DNA of 64,000 bases from Paracentrotus lividus (GCA_940671915.1 CALNVZ010000723.1:180084-244083); one strand, 5' to 3'. Counted from the stretch's first letter, positions 11,195 to 23,340 are shown. The notes: a model not told the origin generated them from the sequence alone. Made by a program: numbers and translations.

Positions 11195-11778
11195 ATTACT
11201 CATCGCACATTTAACTAGTACCCGCTATTCTTTAAAATCTCTCCTCGACATTCCATTCCCTAATGCTACAGTCACATAGACCCTTACGTTGAGTTACGTC
11301 CGGTTGCGTCCAAAAATTAATTTCTCTTTTGTATATATCCCAACGGATGGCTTCCCATCATAGTCAACAGTTGAAATAGTGATAATGCCGTTCATCCAGT
11401 AATACAAAGAAATACATAAATAATAGAATAGAAGATGAAATAAGATTAAAACAACAAAAACGTAACTATACGTAAGTGTCTGTGTGACTGCAGCATTAAA
11501 CTGAAAAGATCATTCTCGTATGAAGCAAGCACCCTTTTCAACAAACTTCCTTTCTCAGTTCAAACCACCAATTAAATTCTTTTAAACAAGGATTTCAACT
11601 AGCCAAACATTTATTATAACATAACCTCTGTTCTTGTACTTCTTCTAAGATTTCACGTTTACTCTGTAATCTATGTTATGTTTGTAGACAATAATGTTTT
11701 ATGTTAATTTCCATTTTGCATCGATTTGTATTTTGTTAATCATGATAATTATGTATATTAAGTTTGATCATGTTTATA
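11195..11778. other. No gene seen; possible LINE 3' trailer
   Basis: This follows the LINE C-terminal piece and may include its decayed 3' end. No poly(A) or short-repeat tail is obvious, and no coding exon was recognised. Confidence 0.3.
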
Positions 11779-12735
11779 CACTGTCCGTCATAAAGGTGGA
11801 ATATTTTTTTGCCGCTAGAGTGACATGATTTTGCTCTGACTTTAATTTCTTGAATATGTTTGTCCCTGCTTTTACTTTTTGGGACCCTGGTTATATCTTG
11901 GACATTCTCCCAACCCTTCACGTGGACCTTTTCCCCAAAAAGTTTTGTCAACCCCCGTGATGCCCATTTTTGTCATTTTTTCTCATTTTGGGGCCCCTTT
12001 TTGTTTTCCCGGTCGATCACGCCCCCCTCAGTCCTACCCCCAGGAAACACGACTGAGGTGTACTGTTTTATATTGTTCTTTAAGTTAAATCTATATTTAG
12101 TAAAAAACGAGATTGGTGAAAATTCGGAATATTTTATTCCATCTTTATGCTGAAAACAAAAGAAATGAAAAACCACCTTTAACCCCTTAAAAATATCATC
12201 ATTTTCCCCTTAAATTTTGCTTAGCCTTGATGTCAAGGCTGTAAATGGTCATTATTGATATTTCATTTTGATTTATGTTTGGTTGAGATTTTACAATAAA
12301 ATTTAGGGAAGATACAAATTTCCATGGTGTAAAAATGAATAAAATGATTGTTGAACCCCAATCAAAATAAATTTTGACCCCTCCCCTAGACAAAAGAGTC
12401 GAGCCTGTATCCATAAATCTATATTTAATTTAAAGAACAAATAACAAATCTACACGTCAGACGTGCTTCCTTGGGGTAGGACTGAGGGGGCTTTGGTGGG
12501 TTGCGTGAACAAAAAAGGGCCCCCAAAATAAGAAAAAATGACAAAAATGGCCATCTTCTGGGGGTGACAAACTTTTTTGAAGAAAAATCCCCGGGAAGGG
12601 TTGAGGGAACGTCCAAGATATACCCAAGATCCCAGAAAGTGAAAGCGGTGACAAACACATTCAAGAAATTAATAACGGAGCAACATAATGTCGCTTGAGC
12701 CAGAAAAAAATATTCCACCTTTATGACGAACAGTG
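11779..12735. mobile_element. TA-flanked mariner-like MITE with arms of about 320 bp
   Basis: The left end CACTGTCCGTCATAAAGGTG is the complement of the right end CACCTTTATGACGAACAGTG. TA flanks both sides (11777-11778, 12736-12737). The inverted similarity extends about 320 bp inwards on each side, through TTTCTTGAATRTGTTTGTC, TATATCTTGGAC and CAGTCCTACCCC. The 957-bp element therefore folds back on itself. Proline-rich frames in it are by-products of the C-rich arms. Confidence 0.85.
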
Positions 12736-12872
12736 TATTTTATGTCTGTACCAGGTGGAGGGCTTCGTTGTAAAGCAGTTTTATAACTGAACCGAACTAC
12801 CCTCCAACGTGTTTTTTTTTTTTAATCATTTGTATTAAATAAAACATGAATAAATGAAAAAAAATAAATAAA

Positions 12873-12916
12873 CAAATCATAACGCCCTCTACAGTCCTTA
12901 AATGAATTACGTTACA
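12873..12916 (-). repeat. Fragment of the LTR found at 3290-3677
   Basis: ATAACGCCCTCTACAGTCCT and TGAATTACGTTACA match the LTR end at about 3640-3677 almost exactly. Nothing else of the element is visible around it, so this is a small residual piece. Confidence 0.7.
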
Positions 12917-13012
12917 ATAGATTAGATTTTTTTTCAACTCCTCCTGGTTAAAAAAATTATTGATATCTAAAATAGGGGAAAACTTTCTTTTTGTGTTATG
13001 TTTATAAAAAAA

Positions 13013-14002
13013 TAGTGGCCAAAATTATTAGAACATCAAGCATATTTATATGATTTCAGATATTTCCATTCATTTGACCATTTCGATACCTATTTAATGG
13101 TTGGAATGTCTCCGAAAGTCATCAGTATGCTTTAAAAACTAAATAACATAGCCATGCGTTGGAAACTTGCCCCAGAGTCCCCCTTTTTATGTTACGGCAC
13201 CAATCGAAAAATCGAAAAATCTTGCCCCTTTCAAGATGAAAGTGTCATTACGTAAAAAACAAATAGCCTCTCCCTACAAAAGTATATATTTTCTGAAAGG
13301 AAATTTCGTGAGGATGTCAAAAATGGCATTCATAATAACGCAGGGTGAAGTGGTAACATCTAAGGTGGGATTTAAAAATTATTTTTGAAGGGCCCCAAAT
13401 TTTTAAGTCAGAGCCCCTATTTAAGTCCCCCTTTCAAATGACACTTAATTTGTCACCATATTTGAATTGTTCACAAAATTTTCTTTAAAATATATGTATT
13501 TCTAAGTAAATTTCTTCATTTCATGTAAAAATAATCTTAACCTTAAATTGGCAGGGTTATTTTTGTTATCTCACTATTAGGGGATGGGGCCAATCCACCC
13601 CCTCCTCATGAGACCAACTTTTCTGAAACTTGGTATGTACTTGGGGCATGTAAGAATGGATAAGACTGCAAAGTTTCACAAGTCTAACTTCAACACTTTT
13701 TGAGCAATCGGCATATGTAATTGGCATTTCAAGATTTTGCATTTGTACTGCATGTTTAATACACTGGTCTATTGGGAAACTGAAAGCGCATAGCGCAATG
13801 ATTTAATGCTGCGCATTACCTGATGGTCGAAACTTGGTCGAAATTTGGTATCAAAAGATGCAAGAGACTCTATGCTATAAAGTCATGAAAGCTGTCGGCG
13901 CCAAAAAAGTTGTCCTCAAACTTATTTCGGCAAATGTACTAGGGCATTGAGAATCCCAAAGAGTTTGTGTAGCTTCGGGTGTTCTAATAATTTTGGCAAC
14001 CA

Positions 14003-14005
<3 letters not shown>
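13013..14005. mobile_element. Tc1/mariner-like non-autonomous element
   Basis: The right end reads, in complement, CAGTGGTTGCCAAAATTATT then AGAACA. The left end reads AGTGGCCAAAATTATT then AGAACA. Together they form inverted repeats of roughly 26 bases. TA follows the right end (14006-14007) and sits at the left boundary (13013-13014). TIRs of the form CAGTGG..GCCAAAA are typical of Tc1-type elements. The left end has lost a few bases. No transposase is present. Confidence 0.75.
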
Positions 14006-14040
<35 letters not shown>

Positions 14041-14070
14041 TATATATTAATTATTATTATTATTATTAAT
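14006..14070. repeat. (TA)n and (ATT)n microsatellites
   Basis: A TA repeat of about 15 units is followed shortly by ATT/TTA units. It directly abuts the right end of the mariner-like element. Confidence 0.9.
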
Positions 14071-14120
14071 GCAAGCAAGTAGTCACGTTTTAACCTAATG
14101 TTTCGGTATTCCTAACACAG

Positions 14121-14181
14121 ATCCTCCAGTTATACAAGGGGCTTCGTCTCAGGAGATCCAACAGGCATCAACATCAGACAA
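14121..14181 (+). CDS. Candidate small internal exon (Ser/Gln-rich linker)
   Basis: An acceptor-like CCTAACACAG precedes the stretch and a weaker GTTCGT donor follows it. The frame without stops reads PPVIQGASSQEIQQASTSD, with two bases left over at each end. The two trailing bases (AA) join the single leading base of the NACHT exon at 37597 to give an in-frame Asn codon, so splicing is phase-compatible. The composition resembles the linker exon at 40060. If real, the following intron is about 23 kb and filled with transposons. Phase agreement alone has a one-in-three chance, the donor is poor, and no homology supports it. Confidence 0.3.
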
Positions 14182-14311
14182 GTTCGTATAAAAATCAAAT
14201 ATGATATGCAATAACTTTCAACGTACATGACGTATTGAAACTAATTCTCCCACACAAAATAATTATAAAATTATTTATGTCATAAGTAAATAACTATATT
14301 GCAGGCAAATA

Positions 14312-15185
14312 GGGTACATGCAGGTAATATGGCCCCCTAAGCTCATTTGTCTAATTTGCATAAAATTACGAAATGACACACAGTCTGATCTTTGTTTATA
14401 CGAATCAATAACTACTGCTCTAACTTTTATTGTGAAGAAAAACAATTATCACCAACCCCCCTGTCTGCAATATTCAAATGTTGACGTCATTACCGAAGTG
14501 CCCATATTACCTGCATGTGCAGGTAATATGGGCACATGTATTTAATGTGTGTTTTTAAAACTACAATGACTCTACCATGTCTGGAATTTGCTTTAAATAT
14601 TTATATATTTCATTGTTATGTATTTTGTATATTATTTTTTGTTTTTAATATTATTTAAATATTATTTTCATTATAGAAGTCAGTATAGGCCTACAATAAG
14701 TTATTTATATTTATTATATATTGTGAATATACCCCCAAAAAATCGTAGCAAAGAGATTGATGCCTCATCCCAATACTAAGTACCAGAATCATTTCCGCAA
14801 TTTTGGATGTCCCATATTACCTGCACTAATGTTGCTGTGTCAGGCAAGCATTCAATGCCAAATTGCACCCCTTCACTAAAACAAATTGACCTGTACACGC
14901 TAGTATCATCAAAATGAAACTATAACCTTACTAAATGTACAAGACAATCGAGGTTACCCCCTCAAACACTCTTTCACCATCACATTCTGTGAAATATCAA
15001 ATTTTACATCAGGGTAAAAAAATGCCGTAAGTTTCACCTACCCTGTTGGTTTTCAGCAATTTTCTCAGAGAAATTTTGGCATCAGATGCAGTTCATATGA
15101 ACAACATTATGGTGCTCACACCGGTCACCGGTCGACGGTCACGACATGATTTGCTTCAGGTGGCCCATATTACCTGCATTTACCC
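14312..15185. mobile_element. TA-flanked MITE, GGGTACATGCAGGTAATATGG family, copy 1
   Basis: The left end GGGTACATGCAGGTAATATG and right end CATATTACCTGCATTTACCC are inverted. TA flanks both sides (14310-14311, 15186-15187). A second inverted pair of the same terminal word lies inside (GCCCATATTACCTGCATGTG then CAGGTAATATGGGC, near 14499-14532). A second copy is at 47085-48068, and the two align over their whole length, with an internal length difference near the middle. No coding capacity. Confidence 0.9.
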
Positions 15186-15187
15186 TA

Positions 15188-16197
15188 TGGGTCTATTACT
15201 ATCATAACAATAGCCAACATTTTGCAGATTTTAGAGCATCCGGGCAGATTTGTACTAAAAATCTTTATTAGGTGGTCTGTTTATAACAGGTCACCTTTTA
15301 TTTTCGTCTGAATCGTCTAAATTTGTCTTGTTTTCTTATCTGTTATTTCTATATTTTTATTTCTAGCATATTTTGAGCCATTCATGATTAAAAACTGTCG
15401 TGTCAAATTATTTCAAATTTAGCACAAAGGTCAGATCTTATGCAAAATGACTTAATAAGTTTTTCAAGACCAGAAAGTATCGTGACATCCTTTTTGTTTT
15501 CATTGTTATTATTTTTATACATTCATTTATCTATTTCGATTCTTTCTATTTCCTTTTATTTTCTCTTCTTTATATTTTTTTCCCCTTATATTTTTTTATT
15601 TTCTATGCAATCTCTTTATGCGTACTGCGTAATATCATGTACTATCTAAATAATTGTCACGGCGATCCTAAGTCACCTCTTGGATCAGCTCCTTTAGCAT
15701 GATTTGTGTTATGCATTATGAGAAGGAAATAGAGGTTTACTCGAAAAGGCGCCATTGTATATGTCTCAATATCAACATATCATTTCTTAAAGTGAAATTA
15801 TTGTTCTGGTCATGACATTGAAAGGTGGAAGACACTGTCTAAAAGTGATTTTGAAAGGTTGATAGCAGTTCATCTTAGGATTATTTTGTGTTGTGAGGTT
15901 TTGGAATCGCCAGAATGATAGGAAATTAACCAAACTCAGCTATGAGTCACATGTACTTATGCACGACTGTATGGGGCAACACAAAATGTTCGGGACCCAA
16001 ACCTATCGCCTTTTTTGGGTATATTTTGGGGTCATATTATGACTATTAGGGCAATTCATTGAAGAGCAATCTTTTATTGTGGAAATTTTTGTTGTGATGC
16101 TCTTCCCAAATACCATGAAAATAACAGGAAAGCTCATCTTTCCTACACCTTATAATAATACTACCTAGCCTGCATCATACTCTAGATTATTTCGCGG
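15188..16197. other. No gene seen
   Basis: AT-rich sequence with a T-rich stretch at 15490-15600. No exon, RNA gene or element end recognised. Confidence 0.3.
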
Positions 16198-17172
16198 GTT
16201 TCCCGCTCAAGTTCATCATTTCCTCACAATATTTCATTTATGTGCATTTTTCACTATATTCACTATATTTTCATTCAACTGACAATTTCATGCACCAATT
16301 TCCCGATTCGTTCATTCAATTTAAGACGAAACGGTGACGGGCTTGTTTTGGGGCAAACAATTTCATTAATAGGAATCCTAATTGAATACTTTGTGGACTT
16401 TAGTTAAACTCTTTAACTTTCAGGAATATGACCATATACGCACCTCAACTTTTAAGGGTGACATTGTGGAGGTATTAATCTCCCATTTTGTGATCTTATC
16501 CTATCAGACCTTAATTGAATCCATGATGTCACTCGTCCCTTTCACAAACTTTATCATTTCTCTCTCTTTTTTTCTTCGTAAAACAAGTATTCCTTATCAA
16601 TTTCATCACTTAGCCAATATAACATGTGCGAAATGTGCAATGTTTAATGTTCAATCGAGTTTCTACTTTGAAATGTTTTGTATTGGATCTTTCTATCTTT
16701 AATTTTGAAATTGACCACACAAACTAGCACTCAAAACCAAATATGACTCAATCATATGCATGCAGCCTACGAATTCCTCATAAGATTTGTAATTTTCTTG
16801 ATGTGCATTCATTTCGTATCATACGCAATGCACATAAATACCACAGTACATTACAAGAACAATATATACTTTGTTCATTAAAAAAAAAAAAATTCTGAGC
16901 GGGTTCACTTCGGTCATTATGGGTGATATTTCAGCCTCCAAAAAATTAAAAATGAGTGCACATTCCAGAAATGTTGTGCTCCTAATGTAAATTCAGGTGA
17001 ATGCTTTGTAGAATCGTTTGCAAGAATAAGGAATTTGAGTGAATAAAAATGAATTTGAGTGACGATGGAAACGCGCGATCGCAACTTCCGTTAAATCGTT
17101 TAATCCAAATGTGAAATTGAGTGAACTAAAGATGAAATTGAGTGAACTAAAGATGAAATTGAGCGGGAAAAC
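16198..17172. mobile_element. Possible TIR element (TTTCCCGCTCAAGTTCATC ends)
   Basis: The left end GTTTCCCGCTCAAGTTCATC and the right end GATGAAATTGAGCGGGAAAA are inverted with a few differences. Just inside the right end is a tandem of about 24 bases (ATGAAATTGAGTGAACTAAAG, two to three copies, 17117-17165). No clear target duplication and no transposase, so the call is tentative. Confidence 0.45.
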
Positions 17173-17365
17173 TTATTATAATAAACAAGGCCGTCGGAAG
17201 GAATTTGAAAGTGGTACGGTATAATTTGGAAGTGTTGACCCAATATATGAATCAAATGGCAAGGGCAGAGATCCTCTTAGAGTAGCAAAATTGTTTACCC
17301 TAAAGTTATGAACGCAAAATACACAAAATCAACATTCACAGCAAATTACAGCCTATACAATCTTT

Positions 17366-18021
17366 TGTATAGGTTTTCCCGGGCATTTTCATCCTCCAAG
17401 CAGTCGGTTTCATGAATATTCATTTAATTTCAAACAGAAATTGAATGTTCCAGTAACCCCTTACTTCAATTAGATAAAGACAACGATCAAAAATCCATTT
17501 ATTTTACTTCGATTTCATAAAAGACTCGAAAAAAAAGAGAAGATGTCAGTAAGCGCAATCAATTTCGCGTCAGCTAGAATTTGCGCTTGGTTTTGACATT
17601 CAAATTCACCAGTGGTTATTTCGAGTTAACACGTGTTCTATCAAATTCATGCTACGAGTAGGTACATGTCCAGCTGAAGTATACATGTCTTTGTATCATT
17701 CCATTCTGGTGAAAAAGTAGAGGGTCCAAATTGATGACTAGGGGGCTTGTACCCCCCCCCCCCCCTCCCACTCAGGCGATAAACCATACACGCATGCTCG
17801 TTTCCGTTTTCTCCGGAAAAGATGTAAATTTTAGGAGCTCTGGAAGGGGGACCCCGACTTATCTTTAATTAGGGTTAGTTTTCAATTCTTTGAGGAAAAA
17901 TTCTAAAATAGGGTCCCGAACATGTGAAGGGGGAATTAATTTTGCTACGTGTATGGTTGACCCCCTGAGCGAGGGGGGGGGGGGTCTTGAACCTTCCTTT
18001 CCAACTCCTAACCCTCCCAAT
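17366..18021. repeat. Left arm of a large inverted repeat (partner 19588-20245)
   Basis: The arm starts ATAGGTTTTCCCGGGCATTTTC. It includes AAGTATACATGTCTTTGTAT, GGGTCCAAATTGATGACTAG, a C-run, TTTTCTCCGGAAAAGATG, and TTCCTTTCCAACTCCTAACC at the inner end. All recur in complement and in mirrored order in the partner arm. The arms are about 650 bp with moderate divergence. Confidence 0.85.
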
Positions 18022-18417
18022 TACAATGATAACAATGATGAATAACAAAAAAATGGTTAATATAGGTTTTCCCCGGCCATTTTCATGCCCCATTCACTCA
18101 ATTACATGTGTGCAGCAGTCAATTTACCTCATTTTTGTGCCTGTGCTTAAACTGACGTTTCAATTTCGCACTTTATGCATTCAACATAAAAAGGAGCTTT
18201 AGTCAATCGAATTTCTACATAAATTGCCAATTTTACAATAGTAATGTTCAATTTCGCATTTAATGTAAAAAAGAGCTAATTCGTACCGATTTGTGTTTTC
18301 TTTTTCATTTTAAAGCTATCTATAATGCAAAGAGTAGTCAATTTCGGAATGTATGGTGTATTGCGTGTTAACGCATGATCTTATAATTGCTAAAAAATAT
18401 TCGTCAATTTTGTTTAA

Positions 18418-19035
18418 CTCTTTACGTGCCACCCCGCCCTAACCCTTCTGCCGCTCTGGTAATCCGTACATGCCAGGGTCTATATCCCCCCACTGCCAAG
18501 TTGTTTTCACCCTTGTACTTAAATATGACAGTCAATACTTCCTCATAACTTTTTAAAAAGAAATTTCGACAGCAATGTTGTACTTACAATATGTGGCATT
18601 CTTATTTGTCTCTAAAGTCACACCAAATTCTGATTTTAAAAATAAGAGGGCAATTATCTAAACTTGCATTGTTCCAGGACATGAATTTGGTTTTTATTGT
18701 GTGCGATTGTTTGTGCACTAGGTCCCTATCAAAATGTTGACAAACACATTAAATTACTCACAAAAAGTTTAATGTAAACTGTGTAAAGAGAAAATTGGCC
18801 AATTAATAGCCGGATGTACCCACTGCAAAATAAAGCGGATTAACCTCTGAGTGTGAAGTGGGCAGAACAATAGAATCGGCATAATCAATCAACGTTATTC
18901 CGAATGTGCGCAATCATGCACGAAGCAGGGGAGGGTAGGAAACAAAGCATGGATTAAGCAGTCAATAGTAGGCGAGCAAGCATGAGTATGGCACCGAACA
19001 GTAGGCTACGTATCATGCATCCGGCACGTAAAGAG
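18418..19035. mobile_element. piggyBac-like MITE (TTAA-flanked)
   Basis: A 13-base perfect inverted repeat, CTCTTTACGTGCC on the left and GGCACGTAAAGAG on the right, is bounded by TTAA on both sides (18414-18417 and 19036-19039). TTAA duplication with CYCTTTACGT-type ends is characteristic of piggyBac-type insertions. At 618 bp it has no transposase. It sits in the spacer of the large inverted repeat. Confidence 0.85.
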
Positions 19036-19587
19036 TTAAGGATGTTGACATTGCTGGTCTGACCAACAATTTTCAACATCCTTTAAAAAAATTGTTCAAA
19101 ATTGGTCATAGTGTTTGTGCTAATAACTGAATATGATAGAATCATATTCATCACCATATTCCATAATAATAGATATATAAAAGCTAAATTTCGGGAAGGG
19201 CATTGAAGTGGAGAAAGATGGACGCACCATGCACCCCTCTCCATTCCTCTCCAGAGTAATTACTTTATCACAGTGTTATTGGTATATATATTTTCATTAT
19301 TCATTTTTTATTTCAGAATCCTCTTTCATTTAATCAGCTTCGAAGAACGTATAGACACGTGCCTGCAAAGGCTCCTTGCTTTCTTATTTTTCTTTCACAT
19401 ATTTTATTGGTTACTTTTTCTTTATAGTCTCTCTTTTTTCACCTTCTTCTTAACTTTCGTTTTTAGATAATTGAACTGTGCGCATTTTCCATCAATGCAA
19501 TTTATGTTTATTTTAAGTGAATTACTTGTTATTTCATTATGCTTTGTTATGCTTTCTTTATTTTATGAATTTGTTTTATTCATCACT

Positions 19588-20245
19588 GTATTTGGGACGG
19601 TTAGGAGTTGGAAGGGAAGGTACAAGCCTCTCCCGCTCATTGGGTCAATCATACACGTAGCAAAATTACCACCCCCCCCCCCCTCACATGTTTGGGACCT
19701 TATTTCAGAATTTTTCCTCAAAGGATTGAAAAATATCCTTAATTAAAGATAGGTCGGGGTTTTCCTCATACCTGAGCCCCTAAAATATACATCTTTTCCG
19801 GAGAAATCGGAAATTAGTATACGTGTATGGTTTACCGCCTGAGTGGGAGGGGGGGGGGGTACAAGCCCCCTAGTCATCAATTTGGACCCTCTACTTTTTC
19901 ACCAGAATAGAATGATACAAAGACATGTATACTCCAGTTATACATGAAGCTATTCGTAGCATAAATTTGATTGAACACGTGTTGATTTGAAATATGCACT
20001 GGTTAATTTGAATGTAAAAAGCAAGCGCAAATTCTCGCTGACGCAAAATTATTGTGCCTACTGACAGTTTTTGTTTGATAGAATCTTTTATGAAATCGAA
20101 GTAAAATAAATGAAATTGAACGTTGTCTTTATCTAATTGAAGTAAGGGGTTACTGGAACATTTAATTTTGCTTGAAATTGAATGAATATTCGTGAAACCG
20201 ACTGCATGGAAGATGAAAATGGCCGGGAAAGCCTACAAAATAATG
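19588..20245. repeat. Right arm of the large inverted repeat (partner 17366-18021)
   Basis: This is the reverse complement of the arm at 17366-18021, ending GATGAAAATGGCCGGGAAAG. The flanks also contain a second, weaker inverted pair: about 19330-19540 resembles the complement of 20250-20460, with shared words ATAGACACGTG or ATAGACGTGTG and GTGAATTACTTGT. The region is therefore palindromic at more than one level. Confidence 0.8.
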
Positions 20246-20460
20246 AAAGCAAAAGTCATGACAAGTAATTCACTTAAGATAAAAATCAATTGCATTGATA
20301 GAGAATGCGCACAGTGCTTATAAAAATAAAATTCAAAAAGAAGAAGAAAAAAGAGAGAATAAAAAGAAAAAGTAAACAAGAAAAGATAATTATGAAAGAA
20401 AAATATAATGAATAATTGAGCCTTTGCGGGCACACGTCTATACATTTTTAGAAGATGATT

Positions 20461-21299
20461 AAATGAAAATTAAATAATAAATGTACAACTACAAATAATT
20501 TTTATAATTAGACGGTCCTTGATTCTTAAACACATTTTATTATTGTGAATGACTTGAATCAGACAGTATGAAGTAAAAATGTTGTACCGCCCCCCCCCCC
20601 TTCCCAAAAAAAAAAGGATTGCTCCAAATCTGAAATAATCATTATTATTTTCTCGAGCATAGTCAAATGCTAAAGAAATATTCGGGATAACCCACATTTC
20701 CAAGCTTTAGTGTGTCATTACTCACGTGAAATAAATCATGCGTTTCTTGCCGACGTTACGTCATGCACAGGTGCGAGAAAAACCCATGTTATGGCCGTCA
20801 ATCAAGTGGGATACACCCTGAATTTCAATTATTTTATAAAAGAAAAGGTAGGAAAAGAAGAGAAAATATGAGAAAATGTTTCATAAAGAACATCCATTAA
20901 ACAACGAATTTGCACTTGATAATAATTAAATTCTCCTTTTTGTGCCATCACATGTGATGCCATATGTAGTGAGATGCTAATCCCGTTTTGCCATTTTTTT
21001 TTTTTCAAGAGACGATGACATAATATATTAAAATACATGCTCATATGCCTGTATGAAATAAATATATTTCTTATTAAAGAACCATAGAAAATACAACATT
21101 ATGAAATAAACAGTTCACACGAGTGATTACGGGATAGCATTTTTCCCCTACCATTTACTATGATTTTATGTTCATACTTTAATTTCTTCTGCTGTTTGGG
21201 GTTCTTGTATATGTTTTTAACCATTAGATTCGATGATGGACCTCCGCCTTTTCTTACAAAATTTGTACTGTCTTTCAAAGGCCAATATTATTTATTAAT
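20461..21299. other. No gene seen
   Basis: AT-rich sequence with a C-run at 20588-20600 and a T-run at about 20995-21005. No supported exon or element end. Confidence 0.3.
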
Positions 21300-21360
21300 T
21301 TATTTATTGTTGTTGTTATTATTGTTATTATTATTATTATTATTATTTTTATTATTTTTA

Positions 21361-21393
<33 letters not shown>

Positions 21394-21413
21394 GCATTAT
21401 TAGCATTATTATT
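21300..21413. repeat. (TTA)n/(ATT)n microsatellite, target of the outer hAT-like element
   Basis: Long runs of TTA/ATT with a few GCATTA interruptions end directly at the CATGCGCGTATTCTGG terminus. The matching microsatellite resumes at 37376 after the other terminus, so the element apparently inserted into the repeat. Confidence 0.9.
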
Positions 21414-21639
21414 CATGCGCGTATTCTGGGGGGGGGGCTCTCTGGCCCCCCCCCCCCCCGGGTGGCGCGCAGGGTCGCCCGAAAAGAGGAGAAAAGGGGG
21501 AGAAAAGGGAAGAAGAAAAGAAAAAAAGGAAAAAGAAAACCAAGAGAAAGAGTGGGAAAATGGGGAAAACAGGTAGGGGAAAAAAAAGAAAAGACAGGGG
21601 GGAGGGAAAAAATAGTGAAAATACAAAAGGAGGCGTAAA

Positions 21640-22680
21640 ATTTACCTTCAACTTAGGGGCGCCATAATGATCTCAAACTGAGCGAGCCATTTTGATTAAA
21701 TCTAGGGGTGCCAAATCGACCTTACACCAAGGGGCGCTAAATTGAGGTTATTAATAATGATAATAATATTATTATTTACCCAGGGTATCCACTTCAGCTC
21801 TTAATGAACTGGTCTCCCAGCGCTTGCTAGAATGCAGAGGGTCCCATTTTTCAAGTCTTTTGTACGACTCGACCAGGGATCGAACCCACGGTCTCCCGTT
21901 CATGAGGCAGACGCTCTACTGATTGCGCCAACACGTCCGGTGTTAAATGTAGGGGGCGCCAAATTGACCTGAAGATAAGGGGCACCAAATTGACCTTAAA
22001 CTTAGGGGCGCCATAATGATCTCAAACCGAGGGCGCCAATTCGATTCAATCTAGGGATGCCAAATAGACCTTATACTAAGGGGCGCCAAATTGAGCTTAA
22101 ATGTAGGGGCGTCAAATTTAGCTTAAACGTAGGCGCGCCAAATTGACCTGAAGATAAAAGGGTGCCAAATTGACATTAAACTAAGGGGCGCAAAATTGAT
22201 CTTAAACGTAGGGGTGCCAAATTGACCTGAAACAGTAGGGGGCGCCAAATTGACCTTAAACTTAGGAGAGCCATAATAATCTTAAACTAATAAGGGGCGC
22301 CAATTCGATCTTACATTTAGGGGGCACTAAATCGACCTTAAGCACGTAAAGCTGAGGGGGTGCCAATTTGAGCTTAAACGTAGGCGCGCCAAATTGACCT
22401 GAAGATAAAAGGGTGCCAAATTGACCCTAAACTAAGGGGGCGCAAAATTGATCTTAAACGTAGGGGCGCCAAATCGACTTAAAACAGAGGGGGGGGCGCC
22501 AAATTGACCTTAAACTTAGTAGCGCCACATTTTATTTTAAACTAGTTAGGGGGCACCAATAATGTTAGATATAGGAGGCGCCAAATTCACTTTAAACTAA
22601 AGAGCGCCAATTTGAGCTTCAACGAAGGGGCTCCAAATCAACTTGAAACTGAGGGGGAGCGCCATTTTGATATTAAACTG
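21640..22680. repeat. GGCGCCAAATTGACCTTAAAC minisatellite
   Basis: Tandem units of roughly 27-35 bases follow the pattern AGGGGCGCCAAATTGACCTT then AAACTT or AACGT. There are some 25 diverged copies, interrupted by the SINE at 21777-21940. Further units lie at about 25540-25750 (repeated at 29455-29670), and inverted arrays at 31200-33735. Confidence 0.9.
21777..21940 (-). mobile_element. tRNA-derived SINE
   Basis: On the minus strand the head reads GGACGTGTTGGCGCAATCAG then TAGAGCGTCTGCCTCATGAA. That gives an A-box-like TGGCGCAATCAGTAGAGCG and an anticodon-loop-like CTCATGA. The B box GGTTCGATCCC follows at about 21868-21880 in complement. The downstream body, complement of about 21790-21867, ends in GGATACCCTGGGTAAATAAT with an ATT-rich tail, as SINEs have. 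It sits inside the GGCGCC minisatellite. A genuine tRNA gene is unlikely because the arms do not close into a full cloverleaf. Confidence 0.8.
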
Positions 22681-22699
22681 TTATTAATTGTTCTTCAAA

Positions 22700-23340
22700 T
22701 TATGGTCTCTATACATAGAGCCAAATTTTAAACTTCCTTGCCTTCTGGTCTGTATATATAGAGCAAAATTTTCGCTCGCGGTTCGCGCTCGCATCATTTT
22801 TTCCCCAAGGAGATATTACATTGTGTTCCTGAGGGACGCACAAAAATGTCCTATTTTCTGAACATTCGAATTCATCAAAATTTCTGCTCGCGCTTCGCAC
22901 TCTCCTTTTCCCCCTCCTAGCAAATAGAGTCTGTGTCAAATAAAATGGTACAGTTGGTAAAGAAATTTAAGTATGAGAATTAATCACATTCTAAAAGTGT
23001 TTAATATTTCCAGTAGGAAAATCAGGCTTTCTTCTGCATTTTTTTAAAATCCCATTTGCTGCTGTAGATCTTGAGATATGACCAGTTTTCTATAATCAAG
23101 AAAAAATGTACTATGCGCATGCTTTTCTATGGGTTTCGCACATAATAGCAATAAATTCAGCGCACCGAGGCAATAGATGTGTGTAATTTCGATTAGCTCA
23201 TCGCCGCACAAAATTTAGCATAACTTTTGTTTTACAAAAGCAAATTATACAAAACAGATTGCATCAGCGAGAAGAATCTTTGGGCTTTAAGTTGGTACCA
23301 CATTTAAACATCATTTGGGCGATTCTTTGAAAAGTGAACC
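22700..23340. repeat. Unit with TCGCGCTTCGCGC box and a decayed MITE
   Basis: About 22740-22900 holds the block TTTTCGCTCGCGGTTCGCGC, TTCCTGAGG.ACGCA and ATTCGAATTCATCAAAATTT. It recurs, diverged, at about 26675, 30900-31060, 31390-31530, 31850-31990, 32400-32560, 36000-36120 and 36900-37060. About 22925-23330 is an inverted relative of the TA-flanked element at 62435-62903 (shared words TTTTATTTGACACAGACT in complement, ATTTCGATTAGCTCATCGCC and AATTATACAAAAC). Confidence 0.75.

Noticed and set aside
21160-21651. Long frames of Leu/Asn-rich then charged residues on both strands
   Set aside because: They are translations of the TTA microsatellite and the adjoining G/A-rich tract; no codon structure or domain.
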